Positions 1 through 8,922 are shown, counted from the first letter of the stretch. The stretch: DNA of 64,000 nt from Clostridiales bacterium (GCA_004556965.1 SFFE01000001.1:62001-126000), one strand, 5' to 3'. Program-made: numbers and translations. Notes: generated from the letters alone by a model not told the origin.

Positions 1-1
1 G

Positions 2-613
2 GAGGATGCGCCGGTGCGCGCGCTCTGCGCCGCCGCGCAAAAGGCGGGGCTGTACCTGTCGCCGAACGTTTATCTGGAGCAGGCGGGGCGTCGCTACGAC
101 ACGTCGCTGTGGATCAATCCGCGGGGTGAGCTTAAGGGGCTTGCGAAAATGGTGCACATTGCGCAGGCGCATCAGTTCTGCGAGCAGGATTATTACACGC
201 CGTCGGACGAGGGCTTCCGGGTGTTCGACACGCCGTTCGGGCGCGTCGGCATCGTGATCTGCTACGACCGCCACCTGCCGGAGAGCGTGCGCACCTGCAC
301 GCTGATGGGCGCTGACCTGATCCTGATCCCCACGGCCAACACCGCTGCCGAGCCGATGGAGCTGTTCGAGTGGGAGATCCGGGTGCAGGCCATGCAGAAC
401 AGCGTCTTCATCGCCATGTGCAACCGCGTCGGTACGGAGGACGAAATGGAGTTTGCCGGGGAATCGCTCGTCGCCGACCCGGACGGCGCGCTCGTCGTCA
501 AGGCCGGGGCGGAGGAGGGGCTGATCACTGCCGAGCTGGACCTCGCGCAGGCCCGCGCCATCCGCAGCCGGCGGCCCTATCTCGCCACCCGCCGCCCGGA
601 GTGGTATTTATGA
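2..613 (+). CDS. Carbon-nitrogen hydrolase (nitrilase superfamily), 5' end outside the window
   Basis: The frame is already open at base 2 and ends with TGA at 611-613, so the N-terminus lies before the window; about 203 residues are visible. GIVICYDRHLPES (Cys codon at 260-262) is the nucleophile-cysteine motif of the family, and the Lys in GLAKMVHI is the expected catalytic lysine; the catalytic Glu would be in the missing part. The family hydrolyses C-N bonds of amides or N-carbamoyl compounds; the visible part resembles the carbamoylputrescine amidase/N-carbamoylase branch, but substrate cannot be fixed from sequence. It ends before a converging gene, with a shared hairpin between them. 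Confidence 0.85.
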   Translation, partial: EDAPVRALCAAAQKAGLYLSPNVYLEQAGRRYDTSLWINPRGELKGLAKMVHIAQAHQFCEQDYYTPSDEGFRVFDTPFGRVGIVICYDRHLPESVRTCTLMGADLILIPTANTAAEPMELFEWEIRVQAMQNSVFIAMCNRVGTEDEMEFAGESLVADPDGALVVKAGAEEGLITAELDLAQARAIRSRRPYLATRRPEWYL

Positions 614-624
614 GGATGAAAATT

Positions 625-650
625 GCCGCCCGGTCAAACGACCGGGCGGC
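625..650. terminator. Hairpin between converging genes
   Basis: Perfect 10-bp inverted repeat (GCCGCCCGGT / ACCGGGCGGC) with a 6-nt loop, just after the hydrolase stop and just past the end of the converging gene. The T-tract is weak on both sides, so efficiency is uncertain. Confidence 0.6.
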
Positions 651-665
651 TTCGTGCTTGCGCGC

Positions 666-1100
666 TTATTTCGGCAGCTTGCCGTCCTTCAAAAACCGCT
701 GCCACAGGGCGTTGAGATGCGTCGTCTGCTTCATGGCGATGAACGCCGCGACGACGGGCAGCACGCCGGTGAGCGTGCCGGCGGAGAAGAGATAGTACAG
801 CATCGACGCCACCGAATACAGGCACAGAATCCAGGACGCGGCAAGGCTTTTGCGCAGGTGGATGAGCAGACCGAGCACGAGCGAAACGCCCGCGTCCGCA
901 AACAGGGCGGGGAGCGAAGCCGTCACGGCCAGATAGACGGACACCGCCGCGTTCACATAGCACAGCACGGCGGCAACCAGAATCCACGTCCTGGTGCCGG
1001 CCGGACAATACTGCTTGTAAAAGGTCTGCCGGTCAATCCCCTTGCGCGTCTGCCGGGACTGCTGCATCGCTTCGCTGACGCTGCTGCGTTTGTTTGCCAT
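666..1100 (-). CDS. Small integral membrane protein, unknown function
   Basis: A 144-residue protein. The ATG at 1100 is chosen because GGAGG lies 6 nt upstream; the frame stays open further upstream but without a ribosome site. The N-terminus (MANKRSSVSEAMQQSRQTRK) is basic and polar. About four hydrophobic segments follow (starting near WILVAAVLCYVNAAVSVYL, then LPALFADAGVSLVLGLLI, WILCLYSVASMLYYLFSAG and GVLPVVAAFIAM). No catalytic motif is recognised. Codon use matches the neighbours. It is probably an uncharacterised clostridial membrane protein; no function is proposed. Confidence 0.7.
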   Translation of the reverse strand: MANKRSSVSEAMQQSRQTRKGIDRQTFYKQYCPAGTRTWILVAAVLCYVNAAVSVYLAVTASLPALFADAGVSLVLGLLIHLRKSLAASWILCLYSVASMLYYLFSAGTLTGVLPVVAAFIAMKQTTHLNALWQRFLKDGKLPK

Positions 1101-1196
1101 GGCGCACCTCCTGCGGAAAAGAATGTCTGCCTGTAGTTTACCACGATGCAGCGCCCGGCACAAGCGGTCTTTTTTTCGACAAACGGCAAAATGCAG

Positions 1197-1224
1197 TTGC
1201 AAATCTTCCGGCCGCCGGTATAAT
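1197..1224 (+). promoter_or_regulatory. Sigma-A type promoter for the SLH/L,D-transpeptidase gene
   Basis: TTGCAA (1197-1202) and a perfect TATAAT (1219-1224) separated by 16 bp, 38 bp before the start codon. Confidence 0.7.
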
Positions 1225-1262
1225 AGAGTCAGAATTCCATCGAACAGAGGAGAACGAGGACC

Positions 1263-3185
1263 ATGCGAAAGAAATTGCTTGCCTTGCTGCTGTCGCTTGT
1301 GTGCGTGCTGACGCTGTTTGGCGCGCCTGCCGCGGCGCGCGCCGTGGAGGAGCCTGCGGCCACCGCTGCGCCCACAGCGGAGCCGACTGAGGAACCCACG
1401 CCAACGCCTGTGCCGGAACCGACCCCGGAGCCGTCCCCGGAGCCGGAGCCGACGCCAACGCCGGAACCCACCCCGGAGCCGACCCCGGCCGGCCCGTGGT
1501 ATACGGAGGCGATGGCGTTTGCCGTGGACAATCACATTCTGGTCGGCGACGAGTACGGCAATCTGAACCCGGAGAAAAACGCCACCCGTGCGGAGATGGC
1601 GACGATGCTCGTGCGCATTTTCGCCTGCACGCAGGGCAAGAGCCTTGCGCATTTTCCGGATGTGAACCAGCAGCTGTGGTATGTTGATGCACTGTCCGTC
1701 GCGGCGGAAATGGGCATTTTCAAGGGCGATACGGGCGGCACCATGCGCCCGAACGACCCGATCACGCGGCAGGAGGCGTTTGCCGTGCTTTCCCGCGCGT
1801 TTGCCCTGATCTCCGGGGACCCCGCGAGCCTTGACCGGTTTGCGGACAGCGCGAGCGTGTCCGACTGGGCGCGCGCCGAGATCGCAGGCATGGTCGAAGC
1901 GGGCTTCCTGCAGGGATACGACGGCGGCCTGCATCCGAAGGAGTGGATCACCCGTGCGGAGATCGCACAGGTCTTTTTGAACCTGAGGCTGACCTTCTGC
2001 TCCGAGCCGGAAGAGCTTCCCGAAACGGGCATGGCGGTCTATAACGGCACGGCGCCGCTGGCGCTCGAAGGATTTTCCGGCACGGTCTATCTCGGCGGCG
2101 GCTGCGGCGGCAGCGTGACGCTCACCGGCGACGCGCCGGAGGCAAACGTGATCGTGCGCACCGATCCCGGCGTGACCGTGGAGCTGGACGCTGCGGTCGC
2201 TTCGGTGCAGCTGTATGCGCGCAACGGTACGCTGACCGGCACGGGTTCTGCGGAGCGGGTGCGCCTGTGCGCACTGGGCTGCGCCGCGAACGTATCATAC
2301 GGCGCGCTGGAGTCCGACTATGACGCGGGGCTTGCCGGCGTCACGACGATCCAGACCGACCCGGTCCCGGCGCTCACGCCGGAAAACCGCACGGTGTATC
2401 TGTACATTACATACTGCGACGTGGATCTCACCGGCGCGCAGGGCGATACGCGCACCTGCACCGTGCGCTGGTATATCGACGGGGTGCAGCAGCCGCTGCG
2501 CACCATCGAACTGAAGCATGCCTCCACGCCCGAATTTTCCGTGTCCGAGTCCGTTTGGCAGCGCACCATGCCGGGGAGCCACACCGTGAAGGTCGAGCTG
2601 CTCTACGGCACGGACGTGGTCACGACGGAATTTACCGTTCCGGTGCAAAACTACACCGACGCGGAGTATGCAAAGCTCCTCAGCACCGCGAAGCCGTACC
2701 GGCTGGAGGTCGTGCGCAACCAGTGCACCGTGCTGGTCTACGGTTTGGACAAGAGCGGTAATTACTCGATTCTCTACCACGCATTTGTCTGCGGCCCCGG
2801 CAATTCCACGCCGCTCGGCACGTTCCAGACGCCGTATAAGGCGCGCTGGAACCCGCTCATGGGCGGCACCTACGGCCAGTACGTCACGCAGATCACCGGA
2901 AACTATCTGTTCCACTCCGTGCCGTACAACAGCATGCACGAAAACGATCTGTGTTACAAGCTGTATAACCAGCTCGGTACGATCTGCTCGCACGGCTGCG
3001 TGCGGCTCACCTGTGCGGACGCGAAGTGGATCTATGACAACTGCCCCATCGGCACGACCGTGCGCATTTACGACAGCAGCACGCTCCCCGTGCCGAAGCC
3101 GAAAGCACCGTGGCTGGACATCACCAGCCCCTACCGCGGCTGGGACCCCACCGACCCGAATCCCAATAACCCGTGGAAAAAATAA
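1263..3185 (+). CDS. Secreted SLH-domain L,D-transpeptidase (YkuD)
   Basis: A 640-residue exported wall enzyme. The start at 1263 has AGAGGAG upstream and begins a signal peptide (MRKKLLALLLSLVCVLTLFG, then an AxA-like site). A Pro/Glu/Thr-rich spacer follows (about residues 35-78), then three SLH modules (about 79-260) that normally hold proteins to secondary wall polymers, a beta-rich linker, and a C-terminal YkuD domain. The transpeptidase signature is SHGCVRL with Cys579 as predicted nucleophile. The family makes 3-3 peptidoglycan cross-links or attaches proteins to them. It appears monocistronic, with a promoter just upstream and a strong hairpin after it. SLH fused to YkuD implies cross-linking activity anchored outside the membrane. 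Confidence 0.9.
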   Translation: MRKKLLALLLSLVCVLTLFGAPAAARAVEEPAATAAPTAEPTEEPTPTPVPEPTPEPSPEPEPTPTPEPTPEPTPAGPWYTEAMAFAVDNHILVGDEYGNLNPEKNATRAEMATMLVRIFACTQGKSLAHFPDVNQQLWYVDALSVAAEMGIFKGDTGGTMRPNDPITRQEAFAVLSRAFALISGDPASLDRFADSASVSDWARAEIAGMVEAGFLQGYDGGLHPKEWITRAEIAQVFLNLRLTFCSEPEELPETGMAVYNGTAPLALEGFSGTVYLGGGCGGSVTLTGDAPEANVIVRTDPGVTVELDAAVASVQLYARNGTLTGTGSAERVRLCALGCAANVSYGALESDYDAGLAGVTTIQTDPVPALTPENRTVYLYITYCDVDLTGAQGDTRTCTVRWYIDGVQQPLRTIELKHASTPEFSVSESVWQRTMPGSHTVKVELLYGTDVVTTEFTVPVQNYTDAEYAKLLSTAKPYRLEVVRNQCTVLVYGLDKSGNYSILYHAFVCGPGNSTPLGTFQTPYKARWNPLMGGTYGQYVTQITGNYLFHSVPYNSMHENDLCYKLYNQLGTICSHGCVRLTCADAKWIYDNCPIGTTVRIYDSSTLPVPKPKAPWLDITSPYRGWDPTDPNPNNPWKK

Positions 3186-3198
3186 TACGACTGAATGG

Positions 3199-3230
3199 GA
3201 CCGGGCGGAAGCGATCGCTTCCGCCCGGTC
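3199..3230. terminator. Bidirectional hairpin between converging genes
   Basis: Perfect 16-bp palindrome (GACCGGGCGGAAGCGA and its complement) between the transpeptidase and lysR stop codons. It lacks a good T-tract. Confidence 0.6.
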
Positions 3231-3237
3231 TGCTGCG

Positions 3238-4116
3238 TTATGGAGATTCCAAAAAGACCCACTGCTGTACGAACCGGATAAATTCCTGCACGAGCGGCTT
3301 TGCGGCCTTGAAATCGGGAATGGCGACGGCGATCGTGCGCCGCGCCGGTGGCTCCAGCTCACGGACGATCACGTTGTGATTGTCGCTCTGGAGCACAAGC
3401 TCGTGCGCAATGCAGATGCCAAGCCCGCTTTCCACCATGGAGATCATGGCATAGTCGTCGGCGGTCTTGAAGCGGATGTCCGGCGTGACGCCCGCGGCGT
3501 TGAGCACGCGCAGCGCGTCCTGATTCGTACTGTCCACCAGACTGACCACCGGCTCCTTGCCGAACTGCGTCACCGGAACCGCCGCGCATGCCGCCATCGG
3601 GTGTCCTACGGGCAGCACGGCCAGCAGCCGGTCCTCCTTCACCGGGAACATTTCGCACTCCAGCGAGCAGGGCAGCGACACGAAGCCGAAATCCACCGCC
3701 CCGGTGCGCACATAGGCGTCCACCTCCGCATACGCGCCGTCGAACAGGCGAAAGCGCGCTTCCGGGTGCAGCGCCTGAAACGCTTTCATCATGGCCGGCA
3801 GCCAGTTGACCGCGACGCTCTTGAACGTGGCAATCTTGATGGTGCTGCCGCCGCTCTCGCGCACCTCGTCCACAAGGCGGTGCAGGCGCGCATCCGCCTC
3901 GGCTACTTGCTGCACTGCCGCGTAGACCCGCTTGCCCTCCGGCGTGAGCCGAACGCCGCCCTTGTTGCGCACCAGCAGCCGGAAACCGAACTCCTTCTCC
4001 AGCGCGCCGAGCAGCTGCGTCAGCGCTGACTGAGACACGCCCAGCGCCGCCGCTGCGCCGGAGACCGACCGGCATTCCACCGTTTTGAGAAATGCGCTGT
4101 ATTGCTTGAGACTCAT
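3238..4116 (-). CDS. LysR-family transcriptional regulator
   Basis: A 292-residue protein of normal LysR length. The N-terminal winged helix-turn-helix is clear (about residues 3-62, with SVSGAAAALGVSQSALTQLL as recognition region), followed by a type 2 periplasmic-binding-like effector domain (from about residue 90). ATG at 4116 has GGAGG 7 nt upstream. It is divergent from the sodium/proline symporter gene, with 190 bp between the two starts; LysR proteins usually regulate the divergent gene and themselves. Control of the symporter in response to a small-molecule effector is therefore likely, but that is inference and the effector is unknown. Confidence 0.9.
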   Translation of the reverse strand: MSLKQYSAFLKTVECRSVSGAAAALGVSQSALTQLLGALEKEFGFRLLVRNKGGVRLTPEGKRVYAAVQQVAEADARLHRLVDEVRESGGSTIKIATFKSVAVNWLPAMMKAFQALHPEARFRLFDGAYAEVDAYVRTGAVDFGFVSLPCSLECEMFPVKEDRLLAVLPVGHPMAACAAVPVTQFGKEPVVSLVDSTNQDALRVLNAAGVTPDIRFKTADDYAMISMVESGLGICIAHELVLQSDNHNVIVRELEPPARRTIAVAIPDFKAAKPLVQEFIRFVQQWVFLESP

Positions 4117-4217
4117 TCCGTGCCTCCAATAATATAAGTTTTTATGATATTATAATGCGGAGATCATAGCCTGTCAACCGGGAAAACCGTCATTTTTTGA
4201 AAAATTCCGATTTAATC

Positions 4218-4246
4218 TTGACAAAAATGGCGGTATCACGTAGAAT
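4218..4246 (+). promoter_or_regulatory. Promoter of the symporter gene in the lysR divergent region
   Basis: TTGACA (4218-4223), 17-bp spacer, TAGAAT (4241-4246). It lies in the 190-bp intergenic region where a LysR operator is expected. Confidence 0.75.
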
Positions 4247-4306
4247 ACGAGTGTTTTTCTGAAGAGAGAAAAGTATAAGATTTTCTAATGAATTGGAGTG
4301 GAAGTC

Positions 4307-5788
4307 ATGAACACGGTTGAATTGATGGCCATGCTGCTGTACTTCGCCCTCGTCATCGGCGTCGGCGTATACTTCTTCTTTAAGGATCGCAAGCAGGAGG
4401 GCGAGAAGGAATACTTCCTCGGCGGGCGCAACATGGGCGGCTGGGTCGCGGCGTTGTCCGCCGGTGCGTCGGACATGAGCGCGTGGGTGCTGATGGGTCT
4501 GCCCGGCTCCATCTATCTGTACGGTGTCGGGCAGGTATGGATCGGCGTCGGCTTGATGATTGGCACGATCTGCGCTTGGATTTTTGTCGCGCCTCGTCTG
4601 CGCCGGTATTCCATCCGTGCCAATGATTCCATCACGATTCCGCAGTTTCTGACCAACCGCTTCCTGTCGAAGAACAAGGGACTGCAGATCATCTCAGCGC
4701 TCGTGTTCGTGGTGGTCTACTGCGTGTATTCCGCGTCGAGCATTTCCGCCTGCGGTACGCTGTTTAACACCGTGCTCGGCATGAACGCCAAGACGGCTAT
4801 GATTATTGCAACGGCTATCATTCTGGTGTATGTGTTCCTCGGCGGCTTCAACGCCGTGTGCTGGACGGACTTTTTCCAGGGCCTGCTGATGCTGGGCGCG
4901 CTGATGCTTGCGCCGATCATCGCCCTGTTTGCCATGAATGCGGCGGACTTCGTCGCGCCCGCAGTGAACGTTTCGGAAAATTACTACAATCTGCTTTCCA
5001 GCGGCAGCTTTGACAAGCAGAGCCTGATGGACATTCTCTCCGGCCTCGGCTGGGGGCTTGGCTACTTCGGTATGCCGCACATCCTCGTGCGCTACATCTC
5101 CATCAAGTCCGAGCATGAGATGCGCAAGAGCCAGATCATCGGCAGCAGCTGGACGACGCTGATCCTGATTATGTCCTGCGTCGTCGGCATCGTCGGCCGG
5201 AAGTTCCTCGGCGACGGGCTGGAGGATCAGAGCCTTGTGTTCGTTACGCTGGTGCGCAAGGTGTTCCCGGCGTTCCTCGCAGGCATCCTCCTGTCCGCAA
5301 TCCTCGCTGCGGCCATGAGCACGGCGGATTCGCAGCTGCTCGCCTCGTCCTCGGCCTTCGCGTCCGATATCTATAAGCCTGTGATGCGCAAGAACGCCTC
5401 CGACCATGAAATGCTCTGGGCAGGCCGCATCATCGTCGTGGTGATCTCCGTGGTCGCGTTCTTCATCGCCAGCAACCCCAAAAGTGGCGGTATTATGGAG
5501 CTCGTCTCGAGCGCGTGGGCAGGCTTCGGCGCTTCGTTTGGCCCTGTGATTCTGCTTGCACTGCACTGGAGACGCTTGACCTACTCCGGCGCGATTGCGG
5601 GTGTAGCGGTCGGCTTTGCGGTGGACGCGCTGTGGTTTGCGTTCCTGTCCACCCCAACCGGCCTGTATGAGATCATCCCCGGCTTCCTGTGCGGACTGAT
5701 CGCAGCCGTCGTCGTGTCGCTGCTCAGCAAGGCGCCCGGCAAGGAGGTCACCGACCTCTTCGACCGTGCGTTCGAGCCGACGGATTGA
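4307..5788 (+). CDS. putP: Sodium/proline symporter (SSS family)
   Basis: A 493-residue, 12-13-helix transporter of the solute:sodium symporter family, importing proline with Na+ across the cytoplasmic membrane. Family hallmarks include the N-terminal segment with EYFLGGRNMGGWVAALSAGA and ASDMSAWVLMGLPG, typical of PutP, and the later AILAAAMSTADSQLLASSSA segment containing conserved Na+-site Ser/Thr residues. ATG at 4307 is preferred because TGGAG sits 9 nt upstream; an in-frame GTG at 4298 has no room for a ribosome site. The gene is divergent from lysR. The C-terminus (FDRAFEPTD) runs straight into a dispersed repeat copy. Confidence 0.9.
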   Translation: MNTVELMAMLLYFALVIGVGVYFFFKDRKQEGEKEYFLGGRNMGGWVAALSAGASDMSAWVLMGLPGSIYLYGVGQVWIGVGLMIGTICAWIFVAPRLRRYSIRANDSITIPQFLTNRFLSKNKGLQIISALVFVVVYCVYSASSISACGTLFNTVLGMNAKTAMIIATAIILVYVFLGGFNAVCWTDFFQGLLMLGALMLAPIIALFAMNAADFVAPAVNVSENYYNLLSSGSFDKQSLMDILSGLGWGLGYFGMPHILVRYISIKSEHEMRKSQIIGSSWTTLILIMSCVVGIVGRKFLGDGLEDQSLVFVTLVRKVFPAFLAGILLSAILAAAMSTADSQLLASSSAFASDIYKPVMRKNASDHEMLWAGRIIVVVISVVAFFIASNPKSGGIMELVSSAWAGFGASFGPVILLALHWRRLTYSGAIAGVAVGFAVDALWFAFLSTPTGLYEIIPGFLCGLIAAVVVSLLSKAPGKEVTDLFDRAFEPTD

Positions 5789-5858
5789 CGTCAGAACGGG
5801 CGCGCTGCATCCGCTCCTCCGTTCTTCCTTTCCCAGCCACAGGCTTGATCTGTGGCTG
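5789..5858 (-). repeat. Dispersed hairpin repeat, copy A (short form)
   Basis: Read on the minus strand: a CAGCCACAG..CTGTGGCTG hairpin (5834-5858), then GGAAAGGAAGAACGGAGGAG, CGGATGCAGCGCGCCCG and TTCTGACG. It shares this order and core with six other places in the window and starts right at the symporter stop codon. It may double as a terminator. Confidence 0.7.
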
Positions 5859-5885
5859 GGGGGTGCGATATCCCCCTCCGTTCAG

Positions 5886-5929
5886 CATGAAGAACCGCCT
5901 CGGCCAGATGGCCGGGGCGGTTCTTCATG
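5886..5929. terminator. Bidirectional terminator between putP and hexokinase genes
   Basis: Long inverted repeat CATGAAGAACCGCC..GGCGGTTCTTCATG with a second inner pairing (GGCC/GGCC), between the two converging genes. Confidence 0.65.
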
Positions 5930-5939
5930 CACGAAATGC

Positions 5940-7304
5940 TCAGGCGTCCTGCCGGAGCAGCGCGGCGGCGGCAGTGCCGATGATGGTGGCGTTGTCCACG
6001 GCCTTGCAGACGCAGTAGCGATTGTGCTGCTCGGCGAGGAACGACTGGCTGAACGCGGCGATCGCCGGACGCAGCAGGGCGCTGTTGGCAAAAAGCGAGC
6101 CGTCCACGCACACGACGAGCGGCTTGTAGCGGTTATCCGCCCCGCCGACCAGCTCGAGCATGGCCGCGATGTTCGCGGTGAGCGCGCCGGCGGCGCGCTG
6201 GAAGATGGCGGAGATGAGCTGCGCGGCGGCGATGCGGTCGACTTCGGAAGCGCCCTGCAGCGCGGGAATCGCACCGCTGTCGGGATCGGCGGCAAACCGG
6301 TCCGCTTCCGGCGTATCAAGCGCGTCGAGCGCGCGAAGCTTCGCAGCGGCGGCGGGGGAGAAGACGCCCTCTTTGGCCGCGGCAGCGAGCGTCAGGCGGC
6401 AGAGTTCACCGAGATAGCGCCCGCCGGTCATCTTCTCAAACAGATAGGCGCCGGGATTCTCGGACGCTGCGTCGAGCGCGCAGTCAAAATCGCCCTGCGG
6501 CACGCCGGTGAACGAGCCGGACTCCAGATTCACCAGCATGAGCGTATCGTCGTCCGGCCGGTGCAGCTTTTCGATCTCGCGCACGGGAAGCGCGAAGCAG
6601 GTGTTCGTACCCGTGCCGCTGACCATGCCGAGAAAGCCGTTGGTGTAGCTGTTGCAGATGCCGGTCTTGCCGCGCAGATACGCGGCGGGCGTATCGTTGA
6701 GCAGCGTAAAGCGCAGACCGGTCTTGCCGCGCGCCTGCAGCGCCTGCGCCAGATCGGCGCAGACGAGACGCCCCTCACAGCCCGTGATGCGTACCTCTTT
6801 CGTCAGTTCCAGTACCCGCGCGTCCAGCTCCGGCGTCACCTCTGCGGGATAGCAGAAGCACACGCCCACGTGAGCGACGCCGTCCAGCAGCGGCTCAAGC
6901 GCGTCGGCGGCAAAACGGAGGAATTCTTCCCACGTCACAGGCGCGCTGCTGCCCGGCATGGGGCGCGTTTCCAGGCGGGTGACCAGCGGCGCGCCGTCGC
7001 AGAACGTCACCACGGCGGTGCGCAGATGCGTGCCGCCGGCATCCAGCACGGCGACGGGCGTGTTTTCCGGCACGCGCGCCTGCGGCGTCAGATAGGTCGG
7101 CAGCATGGGCAGGCCGCCCTCTCCGCGGAGACCTGCGCGCATCGCGGCTGTGAGCGCATCCATCAGCCGCTGAAGATCCAACTGCTCCGGCGCCTGATTG
7201 TGGCGGCGGAGAAAGGCCTGCACGCCGTCCGGCTGCTTCGGCGCGGCGGGTACGGGCGGTGGGGGTGCGTTGTCTTTCTTTCGTTTCAAAAATGGAATTT
7301 TCAC
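5940..7304 (-). CDS. Hexokinase (eukaryotic-type fold family)
   Basis: A 454-residue cytoplasmic sugar kinase that phosphorylates hexoses with ATP. It follows the two-lobed hexokinase plan rather than the short ROK glucokinase type: phosphate-1 loop DAGGTHLR (88-95), catalytic Asp204 in FTLLNDTPAAYL, GTGTN (230-234), NLESGSF, and a C-terminal phosphate/adenosine segment around VCVDGSLFANSALLRPAI. The start is GTG at 7304 with GGAGG 10 nt upstream. Unusual is the N-terminus, a basic stretch (KRKK) followed by proline runs (PPPPVPAAPKQP) before the domain. The gene is monocistronic between hairpins. Confidence 0.85.
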   Translation of the reverse strand: MKIPFLKRKKDNAPPPPVPAAPKQPDGVQAFLRRHNQAPEQLDLQRLMDALTAAMRAGLRGEGGLPMLPTYLTPQARVPENTPVAVLDAGGTHLRTAVVTFCDGAPLVTRLETRPMPGSSAPVTWEEFLRFAADALEPLLDGVAHVGVCFCYPAEVTPELDARVLELTKEVRITGCEGRLVCADLAQALQARGKTGLRFTLLNDTPAAYLRGKTGICNSYTNGFLGMVSGTGTNTCFALPVREIEKLHRPDDDTLMLVNLESGSFTGVPQGDFDCALDAASENPGAYLFEKMTGGRYLGELCRLTLAAAAKEGVFSPAAAAKLRALDALDTPEADRFAADPDSGAIPALQGASEVDRIAAAQLISAIFQRAAGALTANIAAMLELVGGADNRYKPLVVCVDGSLFANSALLRPAIAAFSQSFLAEQHNRYCVCKAVDNATIIGTAAAALLRQDA

Positions 7305-7333
7305 GGTTCTCTGTCCTCCTGTGCCGGAATGGC

Positions 7334-7363
7334 AAACCGGACCGGATGTGTCCGGTCCGGTTT
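7334..7363. terminator. Hairpin after the SPFH gene
   Basis: AAACCGGACCGGA / TCCGGTCCGGTTT with a 4-nt loop, between the end of the SPFH gene and the upstream side of the hexokinase gene. T-tracts are short. Confidence 0.55.
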
Positions 7364-7381
7364 TGAATTTACAAGGTTGGT

Positions 7382-8284
7382 TTATTCGGCGCTGACGCCT
7401 GCATCCTTTACGCTCTCGACCAGACCGGCGGCCAGTGCGGCTGCGCCCTGAATCTCGGACGGGATGATGATTTTGGTCGCTTTGCCGTTGGCGGCGGCGG
7501 CGAACGCCTCCAGACTCTTGAGCTTGATGACCGCATCGGACGGCATCGACTCATTGATCAGGCGGATGCCCTCCGCCGTGGCGCGCTGCACGGCGAGAAT
7601 GGCCTCGGCCTCGCCTTCGGCTTCGAGGATCTTCTGCTGCTTTTTTGCGTCGGCGCGCAGGATGGCGGACTCCTTCTCACCCTCGGCGGTGAGGATGGCG
7701 GAGCGCTTTTCGCCCTCGGCGCGGAGAATGGCCTCGCGGCGTTCACGTTCGGCCTTCATCTGCTTTTCCATCGCGCTCTGGATCTCGCGCGGCGGCAGGA
7801 TGTTTTTCAGCTCCACGCGGTTGACCTTGATGCCCCAGGGGTCGGTGGCCTCGTCGAGAATCTGGCGCATCTTGGTGTTGATGATGTCGCGGCTGGTCAG
7901 GCACTGGTCCAGCTCCAGATCGCCGATGAGGTTACGCAGCGTCGTGGCGGACAGATTCTCAATGGCGAGGATCGGGCGCTCGATGCCGTAGGTGTACAGC
8001 TTCGGGTCTGTGATCTGGTAGTAGACCACGGTGTCGATCTGCATGGTGACGTTGTCCTTCGTGATAACGGGCTGGGGCGGGAAGTCCGCGACCTGCTCCT
8101 TGAGGGACACGCGCTTGGCAACGGCTTCGATGAACGGGACCTTCATGTGCAGGCCGACGCCCCATGTGGTCTTATAGGCGCCGAGGCGGGTGATGACGTA
8201 CGCCTGCGCCTGCGGGACGATGCGGATGTTGCGCACCAGAATGACCAGCGCGATCACGATGATGACGGGAATGGCATATTTCAT
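7382..8284 (-). CDS. SPFH/band-7 (stomatin-like, QmcA type) membrane protein
   Basis: A 300-residue protein with one N-terminal transmembrane helix (KYAIPVIIVIALVILV), a band-7 domain (about 20-190) and a long alanine/glutamate-rich helix of heptad-like repeats (RAEGEKRSAILTAEGEKESA). Such proteins form large ring-shaped oligomers in the membrane and associate with NfeD partners and membrane proteases. ATG at 8284 has GGAGGAG upstream; an earlier in-frame Met at 8323 lies inside the nfeD gene and lacks a ribosome site. It is cotranscribed behind nfeD with a 25-nt gap, the classic pairing. Confidence 0.9.
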   Translation of the reverse strand: MKYAIPVIIVIALVILVRNIRIVPQAQAYVITRLGAYKTTWGVGLHMKVPFIEAVAKRVSLKEQVADFPPQPVITKDNVTMQIDTVVYYQITDPKLYTYGIERPILAIENLSATTLRNLIGDLELDQCLTSRDIINTKMRQILDEATDPWGIKVNRVELKNILPPREIQSAMEKQMKAERERREAILRAEGEKRSAILTAEGEKESAILRADAKKQQKILEAEGEAEAILAVQRATAEGIRLINESMPSDAVIKLKSLEAFAAAANGKATKIIIPSEIQGAAALAAGLVESVKDAGVSAE

Positions 8285-8309
8285 GCGTTTTTCTCCTCCT
8301 TCTATATCC

Positions 8310-8789
8310 TTATGCTTCAGCATCCGCAGTTTCGCGGACCGGATTGACGATGAGCTTGACGCCCTCGATGCGCAGCACGGTGGCGTGCGAACCCTGCGGG
8401 ATAACGTGGTCGTCCGTGGTTCGGGCGGTCCAGACCTTCCCGCCGACGGACACGGCGCCGGTGCCGGCGACGTTGTCGATCGGCTCGGTCACGATGCATT
8501 CCTGACCGATGAGCATATCGGCGTTGGTGGGCTGGGTTTTGCTGTTGAGATATTTCTTCGCGAGCGGGCGGGTCACGGCAAAGGCCGCGATGGAGATGGC
8601 AAAGAACCACACAAGCTGCAGCCAGACGGGCGCGTCGAACATGGCGGCGAGCAGCGCAGCCAGCGCGCCGACCGCAAACCAGATCGTCACCAGCCCGGCG
8701 GTCGCCGCTTCGATGATGAGAAACACTACGATCGCAACGATCCAGACAACTGTCATGGACAGCGGAATTCCGGCAATGAGCACGGTCAT
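8310..8789 (-). CDS. NfeD-family membrane protein
   Basis: A 159-residue protein with three to four N-terminal transmembrane helices (about residues 10-75) and a C-terminal OB-fold-like NfeD domain (GQECIVTEPIDNVAGTGAVS onward). NfeD proteins partner SPFH proteins in membrane quality control. ATG at 8789 has GGAGGG upstream. It is the first gene of a two-gene minus-strand operon with the SPFH gene. It is the short NfeD form without a protease domain. Confidence 0.9.
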   Translation of the reverse strand: MTVLIAGIPLSMTVVWIVAIVVFLIIEAATAGLVTIWFAVGALAALLAAMFDAPVWLQLVWFFAISIAAFAVTRPLAKKYLNSKTQPTNADMLIGQECIVTEPIDNVAGTGAVSVGGKVWTARTTDDHVIPQGSHATVLRIEGVKLIVNPVRETADAEA

Positions 8790-8922
8790 AAGCGATCCCT
8801 CCCCGATGATTGGATTTCAGAAATTGCGAATGTGAATTTCTTCTCATTCATCTTACCGTATTCTGGCCGTAATTGCAAGTGCATTTGTATGGAAATACGA
8901 CGGGAGAAACACATTTTCACTA

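Noticed and set aside
4298..4306. GTG start for putP
   Set aside because: It overlaps the ribosome site that serves ATG 4307.
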